Shown piece after piece: positions 27,658 to 40,606 of a stretch of 64,000 nt of DNA. This DNA comes from Xanthomonas sp. 3793 (lineage in GTDB: Bacteria > Pseudomonadota > Gammaproteobacteria > Xanthomonadales > Xanthomonadaceae): NCBI RefSeq assembly GCF_024806835.1, contig NZ_JANTYU010000004.1, forward strand, positions 620,001 through 684,000, written 5' to 3'. Within the stretch, counting starts at the first letter, position 1, and every line of letters begins with the position of its first letter. The position numbers and the translations under genes are program-made. Below the pieces are notes generated by a model. That model was not told the origin of the DNA and did not search any database. It saw only the letters and a list, made by a program, of their open reading frames with translations.

Positions 27658-28608
27658 TCAGGTCTCGGTGGGACGGGTCTGACGGAGGAAATGGCCGGTC
27701 ACCAGCCAGGCGCCCAGCCAACCCAGCACCAGGGTGCCGACCAGCACCATTGCAGAATGCAGCAGATCCAGCCCGTGCAGGGTAAAGGAACTGCCGTAGC
27801 TATCGGCCAATGTGGCCAATGGCGCGCGCAATGCCAAGCCCGAGGCGGCGATCAGGGCGAGCGCCACGGCGCCGGCGCCCAGCCCGTACCACGCGCCCAG
27901 ATACAGGAACGGGCGACGGATGAAGCCGTCGCTGGCGCCGAGCAATTGCAGCACGCCGATCTCTTCCCGCCGCGACTGGATATCCAGCCGCACGGTGTTG
28001 CCGACCACCAGCACCGCACCGATGCCGAGCAGCGCCGAGAGCACCTGCACCAGGCGTTCGCCGAACTGCAGCCAGCCATCCAGGCGCTTGCGCCATAACG
28101 CGTCGTGCTGCACCTGGTCGCTCTGCGGCAGGGCCTGCAATGCGCCGGCCAGTTGCGCATCGTCGGCCGCATCGGTGGGGGTGACGATCAACAGGGTCGG
28201 CAGCGGGTTCTCGCCCAGGGCATCGGCGGCTTCATCGAGTTTTGCGCTTTCGCGCAGCGCAGCCAGCCCCTGCTCGGGCGTGCGCAGGGTCACCTGTGCC
28301 ACGTCGGGGCGCGCACGCAACTGGCCGGCAAGCGCCTGTGCGGCGTCGGCGGCGACGTCGACCTTGAGGAACAGATTGATTTCGCGCGACTGCTGCACGC
28401 TGCCGGCCAGCAGCTTGACGTTGTCCAGCGCAATCGACAGCCCCAGTGGCAGCGCCAGCGCCAGTGCCATCACCACGATGGTCAGCAGCGTTGCCCATGG
28501 CTTGCGCATGGCGCGGCCCAGGCTGAAGGCGATGCTGTGCAGGTGGTGGTCGACCCACACGCCAACGCGCGACGGCGCCACGGCTTCGGTATTGGCGAGC
28601 TTGCTCAT
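27658..28608 (-). CDS. ftsX: Cell-division ABC transporter-like permease FtsX
   Basis: 316 residues. FtsX with FtsE links Z-ring activity to activation of septal peptidoglycan hydrolases through its periplasmic loop. Cytoplasmic N-terminus, first membrane helix ~40-65 ('LLTIVVMALALALPLGLSI'), periplasmic domain ~75-190 ('VQQSREINLFLKVDVAADAA'), then three more helices ('VLSALLGIGAVLVVGNTVRL', C-terminal 'MVLVGTLVLGWLGAWLV') and the motif 'REEIGVLQLLGASDGFIRRP'. Its start overlaps the ftsE stop by 4 bp. Confidence 0.95.
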   Translation of the reverse strand: MSKLANTEAVAPSRVGVWVDHHLHSIAFSLGRAMRKPWATLLTIVVMALALALPLGLSIALDNVKLLAGSVQQSREINLFLKVDVAADAAQALAGQLRARPDVAQVTLRTPEQGLAALRESAKLDEAADALGENPLPTLLIVTPTDAADDAQLAGALQALPQSDQVQHDALWRKRLDGWLQFGERLVQVLSALLGIGAVLVVGNTVRLDIQSRREEIGVLQLLGASDGFIRRPFLYLGAWYGLGAGAVALALIAASGLALRAPLATLADSYGSSFTLHGLDLLHSAMVLVGTLVLGWLGAWLVTGHFLRQTRPTET

Positions 28609-29291
28609 TCGGCCAGATCCTGCGGCGAGATGTCGTCCACCAGGCGGCCGTGATCCAGGATCAGCACGCGCTTGCGCATCTGCTTGAGCAGCGCCAGGTC
28701 GTGGCTGACCACCAGCACGCTGGTGCCGCGCGCGGGCAGTTCGGCAAACAGCTGCATGATTTCGGCGGCCAGTGCCGGGTCGAGATTGCCGGTGGGTTCG
28801 TCGGCCACCAGCAGACGCGGCTCACCGACAATGGCGCGCGCAATGCCGACGCGTTGCTGCTCGCCTGCCGACAGCTGCGACGGCAAGGCTCTTTCGCGAT
28901 GGGCCAGGCCGATGCGTTCCAGTGCAGAGCGCACGCGCTTGCCGATCTCGGCGCGACGGGTGCCGCGCAGGATCAACGGCAACGCCACGTTCTCGGCGAT
29001 GCTGCGGTCGTTGAGCAAGCGATGGTCCTGATAGACCGCACCCACCTGGCGACGATGCAGCGGAATCTGCCGGCCACGCACCTTGAGCAGATTGCGCTCG
29101 CCCAGCAACACGGCGCCCTGGCTGGGGCGCTCGCTGAGATGGATCAACTTGAGCAACGTACTTTTGCCGGCGCCGGAATGGCCGGTCACGAACAGCATCT
29201 CGCCATCGGCCACTTCGAAGCTGACATCGGTCAGCGCCTGGTGGCCCCCGGCGTAGTGCTTGCTGACGTTGTCGAAACGCAGAACGGTCAT
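28605..29291 (-). CDS. ftsE: Cell-division ATP-binding protein FtsE
   Basis: 228 residues. ABC ATPase partner of FtsX. Walker A 'GHSGAGKST' (37-45), signature 'LSAGEQQRVGIARA', Walker B 'LLVADEPTGNLDP', switch His in 'VVSHDLALL'. 'LLNDRSIAENVALPL' is the typical FtsE Q-loop region. Translated first in the coupled ftsE-ftsX unit (ATGA overlap). Length equals the family norm (~222). Confidence 0.97.
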   Translation of the reverse strand: MTVLRFDNVSKHYAGGHQALTDVSFEVADGEMLFVTGHSGAGKSTLLKLIHLSERPSQGAVLLGERNLLKVRGRQIPLHRRQVGAVYQDHRLLNDRSIAENVALPLILRGTRRAEIGKRVRSALERIGLAHRERALPSQLSAGEQQRVGIARAIVGEPRLLVADEPTGNLDPALAAEIMQLFAELPARGTSVLVVSHDLALLKQMRKRVLILDHGRLVDDISPQDLAE

Positions 29292-29366
29292 CCAGCGATT
29301 ATGCCGGAGCGCCAGCGCTTGCGTCGCATCGCCGAAGACCGGCGATGCGATTGATGCCGCCAGCGG

Positions 29367-31082
29367 TCAGTTGCCCGAGACCAGCGAACGCAGGCGGCGA
29401 CCGATCCTGCTCAGCAGCGACGGGCTGCCGCCCGGCTTGGCGGCGGCACGCACCGGCTTGGCGACCACCTGGGTCGGCTTGCGCGGCGCGGCGGGTGCAG
29501 GCACCGGCGTGGACGCGACCGGCTCGGCACCGTCGACCGGACGGCCGTTGCGACGGCGGCGGCGCTTGCGCGGTGCGCGCTCGCCATCGGCCACCACCGT
29601 CGATGGCGCCTGTTCCGCCGCCGCCGTCACTGCGGGCACGGCAGCGGCGGCCGGCGTCGCGGCCGTCTCGCCTTCCACACGCGGCTTGCGACGCGGACGG
29701 GGCTTGCCATCGGCACTGCCACCGTCGCGACGACCGCCGCCACTGCCGCTGCGCGATGCACCGCCCGGACCGCTGCGACCACCACCGCGGCGCTGCTCTT
29801 CGGCCGCACGCTGCTCGCGCGCTTCGCGGAAGATCGTGCCCACGCTGTCGCCAGCGTCGTCGTCGGCCTCTTCACCTTCCACCGGCGTACGCGGCGTGCG
29901 CGGCAACGGGGTCAGCAGTTCGGTGGTCACCGGCTCGACCGGGATCTTCTGCTCGATGTAGGCCTCGATGTCCGGCAGGCTCATCGCGTAGCGCTCGCAG
30001 GCGAAGCTGATCGCATCGCCCTCTTCGCCCAGGCGCGCAGTGCGGCCGATGCGGTGCACGTAATCTTCGGCGTCGAACGGCAGGTCGTAGTTGTAGACGT
30101 ACTTGACCCCGTCGATATGCAGACCGCGCGCGGCCACGTCGGTGGCGACCAGGATTTCGAGCTGGCCCTTCTGGAAGCGGTTGAGCAGCGACTCGCGCTT
30201 TTTCTGCGGCACGTCGCCGGACAGCACACCGACCCGGTAACCGTGGCGCTCCAGGGTGCGCGCCACCCGCTCCACGAACGCCTTGGTATTGACGAACACC
30301 ATGGTGCGCGCGCCTTCGCTGCGCGACAGCAGGCCCAGCAGCAGCGTCTGCTTCTCTTCGTCGGACGGGAAGTAGATGCGTTGGCGCACGCGTGCGGCGG
30401 TGATGGTCTCGGTCTCCACCACGAGCTTTTCCGGCTCGTTCATGTGCTCGTAGGCCAGCTCCAGCACGCGGTGGCTGAGCGTGGCCGAGAACAGCAGCGT
30501 CTGCCGGGTGCCGCGCTCGGGCATGCGCCGCAGCAGGAAGCGGATGTCCTTGATGAAGCCCAGGTCGAACATGCGATCGGCTTCGTCCAGCACGCAGATC
30601 TCGCAGGCATGCAGCGAGACCACCTTGTGCTGCTTGACGTAGTCGATCAGCCGCCCGGGGGTGGCAATGATCACGTCCACGCCCTGCTGCAGCAGCTCGC
30701 GCTGCTTGTCGTAGTCCACCCCGCCATAGACCAGCGCAAAGCGCAGGCCCAGGTCTGCGCCGAACTTGACCGCGTCCTTGTGGATCTGGATCGCCAGCTC
30801 GCGGGTGGGCGCCAGGATCAGCGCACGCGGATCCTCCGGCTTGCGGTCGGCCAGCGCCGGGCGGATCAGCAGGCGGTTCATCACCGCCACCAGGAACGCC
30901 AGCGTCTTGCCGGTGCCGGTCTGGGCCTGGCCGGCGACATCGCCGCCGGGCAGCGCGACCGGCAGGGTCAGCGCCTGGATCGGGGTACAGCGGGTAAACC
31001 CGGCGCTCTCCAGCCCGGCAACCAACGCCGGATGCAGGTCGAACGAGGAAAAAGTCAAATCGGTCAGCGGTTTGTCGCTCAT
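29367..31082 (-). CDS. rhlB: ATP-dependent RNA helicase RhlB
   Basis: 571 residues from ATG 31082; the ORF extends upstream without a plausible start. DEAD-box helicase of the RNA degradosome. Q motif '[13 protein letters not shown]', Walker A 'AQTGTGKT', '[14 protein letters not shown]', 'FSATLS', '[15 protein letters not shown]' and '[13 protein letters not shown]' are all present. The ~150-residue C-terminal extension after the core is Arg/Gly/Pro/Ala-rich with RGG-like runs and a basic end; it is longer than in E. coli RhlB (421). Faces trxA divergently, in the conserved rhlB-trxA-rho neighbourhood. Confidence 0.95.
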   Translation of the reverse strand: MSDKPLTDLTFSSFDLHPALVAGLESAGFTRCTPIQALTLPVALPGGDVAGQAQTGTGKTLAFLVAVMNRLLIRPALADRKPEDPRALILAPTRELAIQIHKDAVKFGADLGLRFALVYGGVDYDKQRELLQQGVDVIIATPGRLIDYVKQHKVVSLHACEICVLDEADRMFDLGFIKDIRFLLRRMPERGTRQTLLFSATLSHRVLELAYEHMNEPEKLVVETETITAARVRQRIYFPSDEEKQTLLLGLLSRSEGARTMVFVNTKAFVERVARTLERHGYRVGVLSGDVPQKKRESLLNRFQKGQLEILVATDVAARGLHIDGVKYVYNYDLPFDAEDYVHRIGRTARLGEEGDAISFACERYAMSLPDIEAYIEQKIPVEPVTTELLTPLPRTPRTPVEGEEADDDAGDSVGTIFREAREQRAAEEQRRGGGRSGPGGASRSGSGGGRRDGGSADGKPRPRRKPRVEGETAATPAAAAVPAVTAAAEQAPSTVVADGERAPRKRRRRRNGRPVDGAEPVASTPVPAPAAPRKPTQVVAKPVRAAAKPGGSPSLLSRIGRRLRSLVSGN

Positions 31083-31279
31083 TATTCCGTCTTCGTGAGG
31101 CGCCCTGGGCAGCCCGGGCGCGGCTTGCATCGATGCCGACAGCGTCGCAAACTGCGGCTCTTGTGGCGGACAGCGCGGCTTCAGGACTGACACTTGATTC
31201 AGTCGCGCAATGCCCCAGTTTAACGCAATGTGGCGGCCTGCCCGATCGGGTGGGCCGTTTGGTTTCCAGGAGACCCAAC

Positions 31280-31621
31280 GTGAGCGACAAGGTTCAACAT
31301 GTCGGCGATGCCGACTTCGATACCGCAGTACTGCAATCCGGCGAACCGGTTCTGGTGGATTTCTGGGCCGAGTGGTGTGGCCCGTGCAAGATGATCGCAC
31401 CGGTGCTGGACGATCTGGCCGATACATACCAGGGCAGGCTCAAGGTTGCCAAGGTCAATGTGGACCAGAACCGCGCCCTGGCCATCAAGTACCACGTGCG
31501 CTCGATTCCGATGCTGCTGCTGTTCAAGGACGGGCAGGTGCAGGCGAGCCAGATCGGGGCGGTCGGCAAGGGCCAGCTGACCCAGATGATCGACAAGACC
31601 CTGGGCGGCGCGGCTGCCTGA
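31280..31621 (+). CDS. trxA: Thioredoxin 1
   Basis: 113 residues from GTG 31280, with CAGGAGA 7 bp upstream; the longer ORF from 31133 crosses the promoter region and is not favoured. Thiol-disulfide oxidoreductase with the canonical active site 'WCGPC' (Cys33/Cys36) and '[13 protein letters not shown]' holding the cis-Pro. Standard length and fold. Placed between divergent rhlB and downstream rho. Confidence 0.96.
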   Translation: MSDKVQHVGDADFDTAVLQSGEPVLVDFWAEWCGPCKMIAPVLDDLADTYQGRLKVAKVNVDQNRALAIKYHVRSIPMLLLFKDGQVQASQIGAVGKGQLTQMIDKTLGGAAA

Positions 31622-31838
31622 GTGAATGGGCGTCCAGCGATGGGCGCCCCGCGGTTCGCCGGCAGTTAAACCCTGCCATGGCCGACGCTTGCGCGGTTGC
31701 GCGCTGCGGTGATAGTGTCAGTTGGTCCGGCACACGTTCGTGCGCCGCCGTACCCCTCTAGAAACCTCTTCTAGACTCCCATCTACCAATAGTTCGCCCC
31801 CCAGCCGGGCGCTCGCACCTTAGCGAGGAATCACGCAC

Positions 31839-33704
31839 TTGTCCGATCATCCTTCCTCCGATACCGGGAGCAGCGTCGACGCTCCCGTCGAGAAGCGCGC
31901 GCGCAAGCCGCGCGTGAGCAAGACCGCCATCGCCCATGACGATGCCGGCGCACAGCAGCCCAACCTGCCCTTGCCCGCCAGCCCCGTACCCGACGCTCCA
32001 CGCGCCCCGCAGGCACCGTCGCACGCTGCCGACTCGGCACCGGCGCAGACGTCCGGCGATGGCGCAGGCGCAGGCAACGCCTCTGGCTCCAGCCAGGGCG
32101 GCGACAATCACGGCGAGCCCCGCGAAGGCGGCCAGTCGCAGCAGCAGCGCTTCAATCAGGCGCAGCAACAGCAGAACCAGAATCAGGCGCAAAGCCAAGC
32201 TCAGGGCCAGGGACAAAACCAGGGCCAGGGCCAGCAGCAGGGCCAAGGCCAGAACGCTGGTCAGAACCAGCAAGGCCAGGGGCAGAACCAGCAGGGCAAT
32301 CGCCGCGACCGGTTCCGCAACCGCCGCGACCGCGGTCCGCGCGATCGGTTCGGTAACGAAGGCGGCGGCATGCCGTCCTCCGACGGCAGCAACGAGCCGT
32401 TCATCGCGCGTCCGCATCCGGCCGTTCCGGAGGGCTTCCCGGTCTATTCGCTGAGCGATCTCAAGCGGATGCCGGCGCAAAAGCTGCTGGACATCGCCGA
32501 TCAGCTCAACATCCAGGAAGGCGTGGCACGCGCGCGCAAGCAGGACGTGATCTTCGCCCTGCTCAAGGTGCTGACCCGTCACGGCGAAGGCGTTGCCGCC
32601 GACGGCGTGCTGGAAATCCTGCCCGACGGCTTCGGCTTCCTGCGTGCCGCCGAAGCCAGCTACCTGGCCGGCCCGGACGATACCTACATCTCGCCCAGCC
32701 AGATCCGCCGCTTCAACCTGCGCACCGGCGACCACCTGTCCGGCCGCATCCGCTTCCCCAAGGACGGCGAACGCTATTTCGCGCTGTCGATCGTGGACAC
32801 CATCAACGGTGAGCCGCTGGAAGCCAGCAAGAACAAGGTGCTGTTCGAGAACCTGACCCCGCTGTTCCCGCGTCGCCGGTTCCGTCTGGAACGTGGCGAT
32901 GGGTCCACCGAGGACATCACCGGACGCATCCTGGATCTGATGGCGCCGCAGGGCAAGGGTCAGCGCGCGCTGATCGTCTCCCCGCCCAAGGCCGGTAAGA
33001 CGATGATGATGCAGCAGGTGGCCACCGCCATCACCACCAATCATCCCGAAGTGCACATGATCGTGCTGCTGATCGACGAGCGCCCGGAAGAAGTGACCGA
33101 AATGCAGCGCACCGTGCGCGGCGAGGTCATCTCCTCCACGTTCGACGAGCCGGCCGCGCGCCACGTGCAGGTCGCCGAGATGGTGATCGAACGGGCCAAG
33201 CGCCTGGTCGAGCACAAGAAGGACGTGGTGATCCTGCTCGACTCGATCACCCGCCTGGCACGTGCCTACAACAACGTGGTGCCCAGCTCCGGCAAGGTGC
33301 TCACCGGTGGTGTGGACGCCAACGCGCTGCACCGTCCGAAGCGCTTCTTCGGTGCGGCGCGTAACGTGGAAGAAGGCGGCTCGCTGACCATCATCGCCAC
33401 CGCGCTGGTCGAGACCGGCAGCAAGATGGACGAGGTGATCTACGAAGAGTTCAAGGGCACCGGCAACAGCGAAGTGCATTTGAACCGTCGCATCACCGAA
33501 AAGCGCGTTTACCCGGCGATCGACATCAATCGCTCGGGCACGCGTCGCGAAGATCTGTTGATCGAGCCGGAGCTGCTGCAGAAGATCTGGATCCTGCGCA
33601 AGCTGCTGCACCCGATGGACGAAATCGCAGCGATGGAATTCCTGCTGGACAAGATGAAGACCACCAAGTCCAACGATGAGTTCTTCAGTTCGATGAAGCG
33701 CTGA
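31839..33704 (+). CDS. rho: Transcription termination factor Rho with long Gln-rich N-terminal extension
   Basis: 621 residues from TTG 31839, against ~419 in E. coli. Residues ~1-195 are an added low-complexity region: Ala/Pro/Ser-rich at first, then a Gln/Asn/Gly-rich tract (~100-165, nucleotides ~32135-32330) and an Arg/Asp cluster ('[18 protein letters not shown]'). The ordinary Rho follows: Rho_N '[20 protein letters not shown]' (~205), CSD RNA-binding '[19 protein letters not shown]', Walker A 'PPKAGKT' (382-388), '[15 protein letters not shown]' and the Q/R loops. A 217-nt leader separates it from trxA and may serve autoregulation. A hairpin terminator follows. Confidence 0.96.
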   Translation: MSDHPSSDTGSSVDAPVEKRARKPRVSKTAIAHDDAGAQQPNLPLPASPVPDAPRAPQAPSHAADSAPAQTSGDGAGAGNASGSSQGGDNHGEPREGGQSQQQRFNQAQQQQNQNQAQSQAQGQGQNQGQGQQQGQGQNAGQNQQGQGQNQQGNRRDRFRNRRDRGPRDRFGNEGGGMPSSDGSNEPFIARPHPAVPEGFPVYSLSDLKRMPAQKLLDIADQLNIQEGVARARKQDVIFALLKVLTRHGEGVAADGVLEILPDGFGFLRAAEASYLAGPDDTYISPSQIRRFNLRTGDHLSGRIRFPKDGERYFALSIVDTINGEPLEASKNKVLFENLTPLFPRRRFRLERGDGSTEDITGRILDLMAPQGKGQRALIVSPPKAGKTMMMQQVATAITTNHPEVHMIVLLIDERPEEVTEMQRTVRGEVISSTFDEPAARHVQVAEMVIERAKRLVEHKKDVVILLDSITRLARAYNNVVPSSGKVLTGGVDANALHRPKRFFGAARNVEEGGSLTIIATALVETGSKMDEVIYEEFKGTGNSEVHLNRRITEKRVYPAIDINRSGTRREDLLIEPELLQKIWILRKLLHPMDEIAAMEFLLDKMKTTKSNDEFFSSMKR

Positions 33705-33722
33705 GGTCGGTTTGCGTCAGCG

Positions 33723-33759
33723 CCACAAAAAAGCCCCGCATTGCGGGGCTTTTTTGTGG
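33723..33759 (+). terminator. Strong Rho-independent terminator after rho
   Basis: Seven-pair GC core (33733-33739 with 33743-33749), ATT loop, flanked by six A and six T residues that extend the pairing. It lies ~20 bp past the rho stop. It is nearly symmetric, so it can also stop minus-strand transcription from the TonB_C-like gene. Confidence 0.9.
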
Positions 33760-33945
33760 GCGGTATTTGCGCCAGCCCATGCGCTTGGTTTTCCGCATTC
33801 GATCGCGATTGTGCGGTCGATGCCGAGCGACTGCGCTCTGGTTGCGCGCCATGCAGGTGGCCGTCGGATGGTTGACTCCCGGAAAAACGGATCCGCGACA
33901 CCGGCCACAGCGATCCGACTCGTCAGGAGAACTCCGGGCGGACCC

Positions 33946-34818
33946 TCAGCCGTCCTGCAGCGGCGTGATCAGGCGCACGCCTTCGCCGCGTACGGAAAAC
34001 AATCCCGAGCCTGGCAGTGCGTCCGGGCTGTCGGTCGCTGCGGTCGTCTCGCTCTGCGCTCGCCAGGACGCGCTCTGGCGCGGACCCGGCAGATACGACT
34101 GCCATTTTTTCTGCTTGGCATCCAGGTCCTTCTCCGACGCGGCGATGTCGAATGTCACCGGCACGCGCATCTCCCAGAACGGCGCATTGCGCTCGGGCCC
34201 GGCCGTGGGCGGGGTAAACGTCCAGCTGCGCGCCTTGGCCATCGAGGCATCGGCAAATTCCTTGCGCCAGCGCGCACGCTTGGACTCGGGAACCAATGCG
34301 GTGAGGTTGACCTGTTCGGCAGCCACATCCTCGACCTTGCCATCGCGTCCGATCTTGAGCAGCAGATAGACCACGCCGGTCGCCCCGCCCCTGAAGGCAT
34401 TGACCGGATAGGGCGGCGGCGCCATGTCCTTGGCCTGTGCGCCATCCCCTTGCTCGGCCTGACCGCCGAAATGCGCGCTACGGATCGACACCTGGTACTG
34501 ATTGTCTTCGGCAGGCTTGGCGACCAGCAGCAAGCTCATCGGCAGCCGCGCCGGCAAGGCATTGCCGTCGTCCTTGACCGGATCGAACCGCCACGCCGCC
34601 ACCGAATGCTTGATCCGCTCGCGAACCGCGACAGGCAAACGCTCCTCGTCGGCGAGCGTTACTGCCGTCACGGTGCCGTCCGGCGTCAGCGTCAACTCGC
34701 CGGTGACATTCATGCTCGCCTCGATCTGCAGACGCGCAGTGTCCGGCTTGGCGTGCGCAACGCCCATCGCTGCCAGCGAAAAGAGGATGCCCAGACCTAC
34801 ACGTTGCTTCCACTGCAT
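33946..34818 (-). CDS. Exported protein with TonB C-terminal-like domain
   Basis: 290 residues from ATG 34818. Signal peptide 1-23 ('GLGILFSLAAMGVAHAKPD'). The mature protein has two TonB_C-like repeats: ~30-85 ('GELTLTPDGTVTAVTLADEE', 'SVAAWRFDPVKDDG') and ~140-205 ('PPPYPVNAFRGGATGVVYLL', 'ARSWTFTPPTAG'). Unlike a true TonB it has no N-terminal membrane anchor or Pro-rich spacer, so it is a soluble periplasmic protein. Similar proteins are abundant in xanthomonads; role unknown. It follows aceK on the same strand after a 59-bp gap. Confidence 0.78.
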   Translation of the reverse strand: MQWKQRVGLGILFSLAAMGVAHAKPDTARLQIEASMNVTGELTLTPDGTVTAVTLADEERLPVAVRERIKHSVAAWRFDPVKDDGNALPARLPMSLLLVAKPAEDNQYQVSIRSAHFGGQAEQGDGAQAKDMAPPPYPVNAFRGGATGVVYLLLKIGRDGKVEDVAAEQVNLTALVPESKRARWRKEFADASMAKARSWTFTPPTAGPERNAPFWEMRVPVTFDIAASEKDLDAKQKKWQSYLPGPRQSASWRAQSETTAATDSPDALPGSGLFSVRGEGVRLITPLQDG

Positions 34819-34877
34819 TGCCGTACTCCATTGGTTGAAGGCACGTTTTACCAGCCTGCCGCTGCAAACGGAACGGC

Positions 34878-36617
34878 CTAGGCAAGCCGGCGCGATTCTG
34901 CGTAGGGCGGTGTGTCCGGATAATCGTCCTCGCGCAGCCTTGCCTGCAGGTCGCGCCACCACTGCGGGTCGAACAGTTCCGGGTGGATGTGCTTGACCGC
35001 TTCCAGTTGCGAGGATGGCAAGCCCATGAACAGCGCGAAGCGCTCGGGGAAGACGTCGCGTGGGCCGACATGGAACCAGGGTTCGGCGGCCATCTGTTCT
35101 TCGTAGGTGGTGGGCGTGGGCCAGTCGCGAAAGGTGCACTCGGTGATCAGGCACAGCTCGTCGTAGTCGTAGAACACCGCACGCTGATGTCGGGTGATAC
35201 CGAAGTTCTTCAGCAGCATGTCGCCGGGAAAAATGTTGTTGCGCGCCATGTCCTTGATCGCCTGGCCATAGTCCAGCGCGGCGGCATGCGCAGCCTCGGG
35301 CAGTTGTTCGCGCAGGTACAGATTGAGCGGGCGCAAGCGCCGTTGCACGTAGCACAGCGCAATCAGTACATCGTCGCCGTCTTCGCTCAGGCTCATCGCG
35401 CAGCTGGTCTGCAGCTCTTCCAGCAGCGCGGGCGAGAAGCGCGATCTGGGAAAGCGCAGGAAACGATACGGCTGCGCGTCGAGCAGGCGGCCGATGCGAT
35501 CGAGCTGGAACACCAGTTCGTATTTGCCTTCCACCTGCGCGCGGCTCATGGTCTTGGGGTAGGCAAAACGGTCGCGAATGAGCTTGAACACCAGCGGATA
35601 GCTGGGCAGCGTAAACACCACCATGACCATGCCGGGCGTGCCATCGGCATGCACCAGCTGCTCGGACGGCTGGGCCTGGAAATGGCTGAAGAACGTGCGA
35701 TAGCGCTCGGTCTTGCCCTGCTTGGCGCGGCCGAGCATGGTGTACAGCTCGTCGACCGGCTTGTGGGTAAGCAGGCTGCGCAGGAAGACCACCGCATCGC
35801 CAACCGTGGACAGGTCGGCTTGAAAATAACTGCGCGAATTGCTGAACAGTTGGGCGACATCGCTGCGCCTGGTCAACACCGCTTCGGCGCGCAAGCCGGC
35901 ATCGTCGTTGACCAATGCGATGACGCATGGCGAAAACCGATGCTCGCCGAATACACGCCCGACCAGATACGCGCGACGCTCGCGATAGAACACCGTCTCG
36001 AGCAGTTCGACGCTGCGCACCGGGTGCTCGCCCCAATGCGCCAGGTCGTCGAGCAGACGTACCGCAATGGCCGCCGCACAGCGGGTGCGGTGCGCATACG
36101 GCACCGCGAATGCGTAATCGCCCAGCACGCGCACCAGCATGTCGGTCAGCCGACCTGGCGACACGGCGTAGGTATGCCGCGCCACCGGCACGGTGATGGC
36201 GTCGGTGGGTTCGATATCCAGCGCGATGAATTCGATATCGGCATCCACGCCGTGGGTGCCGAAGTAACGCCGCGTCAGCGTGTTGTAGAAGGTCTTGTAC
36301 AACTCCTGGTCGATCAACCCGGCCAGCAACGCGGCGTAATGACTGCGTGCGCGCATCCACAACGCGCGGTCGTGCGCCTGCCCCAGCAGCACGGCACGCA
36401 GGCGCAGCATGCATTCGCTGATGTACTGATCGTAGAGCGCGATACGAGCGACGGCATCGTCGCGCGCGCCGCTCCAGTCGCGCATTTCGAAGCGCTGCTT
36501 GGCGCGTGCGGTGATCTCGGAAAACCGCGCGTGGTAATCCTCGAACGCTTCGTACACCGCGTGGGCGATCGCCAGCGCGCGGCGTTCGGATTGGGGCGGT
36601 AACGGCAGCTGGTTCAT
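34878..36617 (-). CDS. aceK: Isocitrate dehydrogenase kinase/phosphatase AceK
   Basis: 579 residues from ATG 36617, almost the E. coli length (578). Bifunctional enzyme that phosphorylates and inactivates, or dephosphorylates, isocitrate dehydrogenase to switch carbon into the glyoxylate bypass. The regulatory N-terminal half ('[20 protein letters not shown]') and the kinase-like half with ATP-binding loop '[20 protein letters not shown]' and '[20 protein letters not shown]' plus 'YDYDEL' catalytic/metal loops are all present. It overlaps the LysR gene start-to-stop by 4 bp, and icd lies 1.4 kb away. Confidence 0.96.
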   Translation of the reverse strand: MNQLPLPPQSERRALAIAHAVYEAFEDYHARFSEITARAKQRFEMRDWSGARDDAVARIALYDQYISECMLRLRAVLLGQAHDRALWMRARSHYAALLAGLIDQELYKTFYNTLTRRYFGTHGVDADIEFIALDIEPTDAITVPVARHTYAVSPGRLTDMLVRVLGDYAFAVPYAHRTRCAAAIAVRLLDDLAHWGEHPVRSVELLETVFYRERRAYLVGRVFGEHRFSPCVIALVNDDAGLRAEAVLTRRSDVAQLFSNSRSYFQADLSTVGDAVVFLRSLLTHKPVDELYTMLGRAKQGKTERYRTFFSHFQAQPSEQLVHADGTPGMVMVVFTLPSYPLVFKLIRDRFAYPKTMSRAQVEGKYELVFQLDRIGRLLDAQPYRFLRFPRSRFSPALLEELQTSCAMSLSEDGDDVLIALCYVQRRLRPLNLYLREQLPEAAHAAALDYGQAIKDMARNNIFPGDMLLKNFGITRHQRAVFYDYDELCLITECTFRDWPTPTTYEEQMAAEPWFHVGPRDVFPERFALFMGLPSSQLEAVKHIHPELFDPQWWRDLQARLREDDYPDTPPYAESRRLA

Positions 36618-37576
36618 GGCGGCAGTGTCCTTGCGCGCTTGCGGCGATGCGTGGTGGGCAGCAGCACGGCAGACGGTGCGGCCATTGCCTGCTGCGCGTG
36701 CTCGGCATGTTCGCGCGCCTGTGCCTTGAGCCACTGGCGAAATGCCAGAAAACCGGTGTGCGTGGCCGAACGCTGCGGGTATACCAGGTAATGCGACCAG
36801 GTGGTCTTGAGCCGTTGCGCTGACAGCGCCACCAGCTGGCCGGATGCCAGCAACAGGCGTGCGCGGGTCACCCGCCCCATCGCAACCCCGACGCCATCCA
36901 GCGCGGCACGGTGATGGGACTCGGATTCGTCGAGCACCGCGGCATACCGTCGCGGCGGCTCGCCCCCGAAGGTCGCAAACCAGCGCGGCCAGTCGCCATC
37001 CGGGTCGCCCAGCAGCGGCCATCGTTGCAGCGGCTGCGCATCGATGCCGCCCATGCGTGCGATCAGCGCCGGGCTCGCCATCGGCACCAGCCATTCGTCG
37101 AACAACGGTTCGGCGATCACGCCCGGCCACTGTCCGGCACCGATGCGCATGGCCGCATCCACCTGCGGCTGGCGTTCGAAATCCACCAATCGCTCGCTGG
37201 AAAACAGATTGATCTCGATGGTGGGATGGGCGGCCAGAAAATTGCTCAGGCGCGGCACCAGCCACGCCGAGGCCATCGACGGCGTAATGCTCAGGGTAAG
37301 CGTGTCCTCGCGGCGTGCAGCGAACGGCTGGAATGCGTCTGCGATCGCATCCAGATGCGGAGCGATGCGATCGAGCAATTGCTGCCCCTGCGGCGTGGCG
37401 CTGACGCCGCGCGCGTGCCGCTGCAGCAACCGATAGCCCAGGCGTTGTTCGAGTGCACGCACCTGGTGACTGAGCGCACTGACGGTCAGATGCATCGACG
37501 CGGCAGCGCGCGAGAGATTGCCCAGACGCACCGCACTGACGAAGCCCTGCAATGCGTGAAGCGGCGGACGCGACAT
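36614..37576 (-). CDS. LysR family transcriptional regulator (GcvA-like)
   Basis: 320 residues. Helix-turn-helix at ~18-45 ('[20 protein letters not shown]'), then '[20 protein letters not shown]' and a periplasmic-binding-like effector domain ~90-290 ('[20 protein letters not shown]'). The 'LNFF/ALQGF.SAVR' style start resembles the GcvA subgroup. Its stop overlaps the aceK start (ATGA), so the regulator and AceK are co-transcribed, and it may control carbon-flux genes. A palindrome 10 bp upstream of its start is a candidate binding site. Confidence 0.92.
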   Translation of the reverse strand: MSRPPLHALQGFVSAVRLGNLSRAAASMHLTVSALSHQVRALEQRLGYRLLQRHARGVSATPQGQQLLDRIAPHLDAIADAFQPFAARREDTLTLSITPSMASAWLVPRLSNFLAAHPTIEINLFSSERLVDFERQPQVDAAMRIGAGQWPGVIAEPLFDEWLVPMASPALIARMGGIDAQPLQRWPLLGDPDGDWPRWFATFGGEPPRRYAAVLDESESHHRAALDGVGVAMGRVTRARLLLASGQLVALSAQRLKTTWSHYLVYPQRSATHTGFLAFRQWLKAQAREHAEHAQQAMAAPSAVLLPTTHRRKRARTLPP

Positions 37577-37585
37577 GGCTCACCC

Positions 37586-37600
37586 TTGAATGGAATTCAA
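37586..37600. promoter_or_regulatory. Candidate LysR-type operator
   Basis: Perfect inverted repeat TTGAAT-GGA-ATTCAA, 15 bp, which contains the T-N11-A spacing used by LysR regulators. It lies 10-24 bp upstream of the LysR start and ~80 bp from the divergent small gene, a usual place for autoregulation. Confidence 0.45.
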
Positions 37601-37678
37601 CGCTGACTTGCAAAAGCCTCGCTTCTGCATGGCCAAGCCTGCACCTACTGTGGCTTCCACTCAAGTGGGAGCAGGATC

Positions 37679-37927
37679 ATGCGCATCTTTACCGAGTTGC
37701 TGTTCCAGCACGGGCACATTGCCGACGTGGCGCTTGCAAGGCAGTTGGCGGAGGCGGAGATCGCGATGGACGTGGCAACGGACGCCAGCGCCGAACCGGC
37801 AGCACAGACCGCGCAGAGCGCACCGGTCGCGGCCGAGCCTGCGCCTCGCGGGAACGCCGAAAAAAGGATGGCGCGACGTGCGCGCCAGCTGGTGCGGGCG
37901 ATGACCGCACTGTCGCCCTTTCGCTGA
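37679..37927 (+). CDS. Small hypothetical protein (82 aa)
   Basis: 82 residues from ATG 37679, preceded by GGGAGCAGGATC, a good ribosome-binding sequence. Begins 'MRIFTELLFQHGHIADVALA', has an Ala/Pro-rich acidic middle, and ends with a basic helix ('AEKRMARRARQLVRAMTALS'). No signal or membrane segment. It is transcribed divergently from the LysR gene and convergently toward icd. No family recognised; it could be real on start and position alone. Confidence 0.5.
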   Translation: MRIFTELLFQHGHIADVALARQLAEAEIAMDVATDASAEPAAQTAQSAPVAAEPAPRGNAEKRMARRARQLVRAMTALSPFR

Positions 37928-37934
37928 AACGACA

Positions 37935-37959
37935 AGGCCCGCCTGGTGGCGAGGCGGGC
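37935..37959. terminator. Hairpin terminator between the 82-aa gene and icd
   Basis: Perfect 9-bp GC-rich stem (37935-37943 with 37951-37959) with a 7-nt loop, between the convergent 3' ends. No clear U tract on either side. Confidence 0.6.
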
Positions 37960-38006
37960 CCTGACGATGGTACTGGACTGGACGCACCGGCACGCGGTGC
38001 GCGGGC

Positions 38007-40606
<2,600 letters not shown>

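Noticed and set aside
31758-33611. 617-residue minus-strand ORF antisense to rho
   Set aside because: Shadow of the rho coding strand; its Leu/Ala-rich runs are the reverse reading of the Gln-rich repeat tract.
34983-36602. 539-residue plus-strand ORF antisense to aceK
   Set aside because: High-GC shadow; aceK is intact at the expected length.
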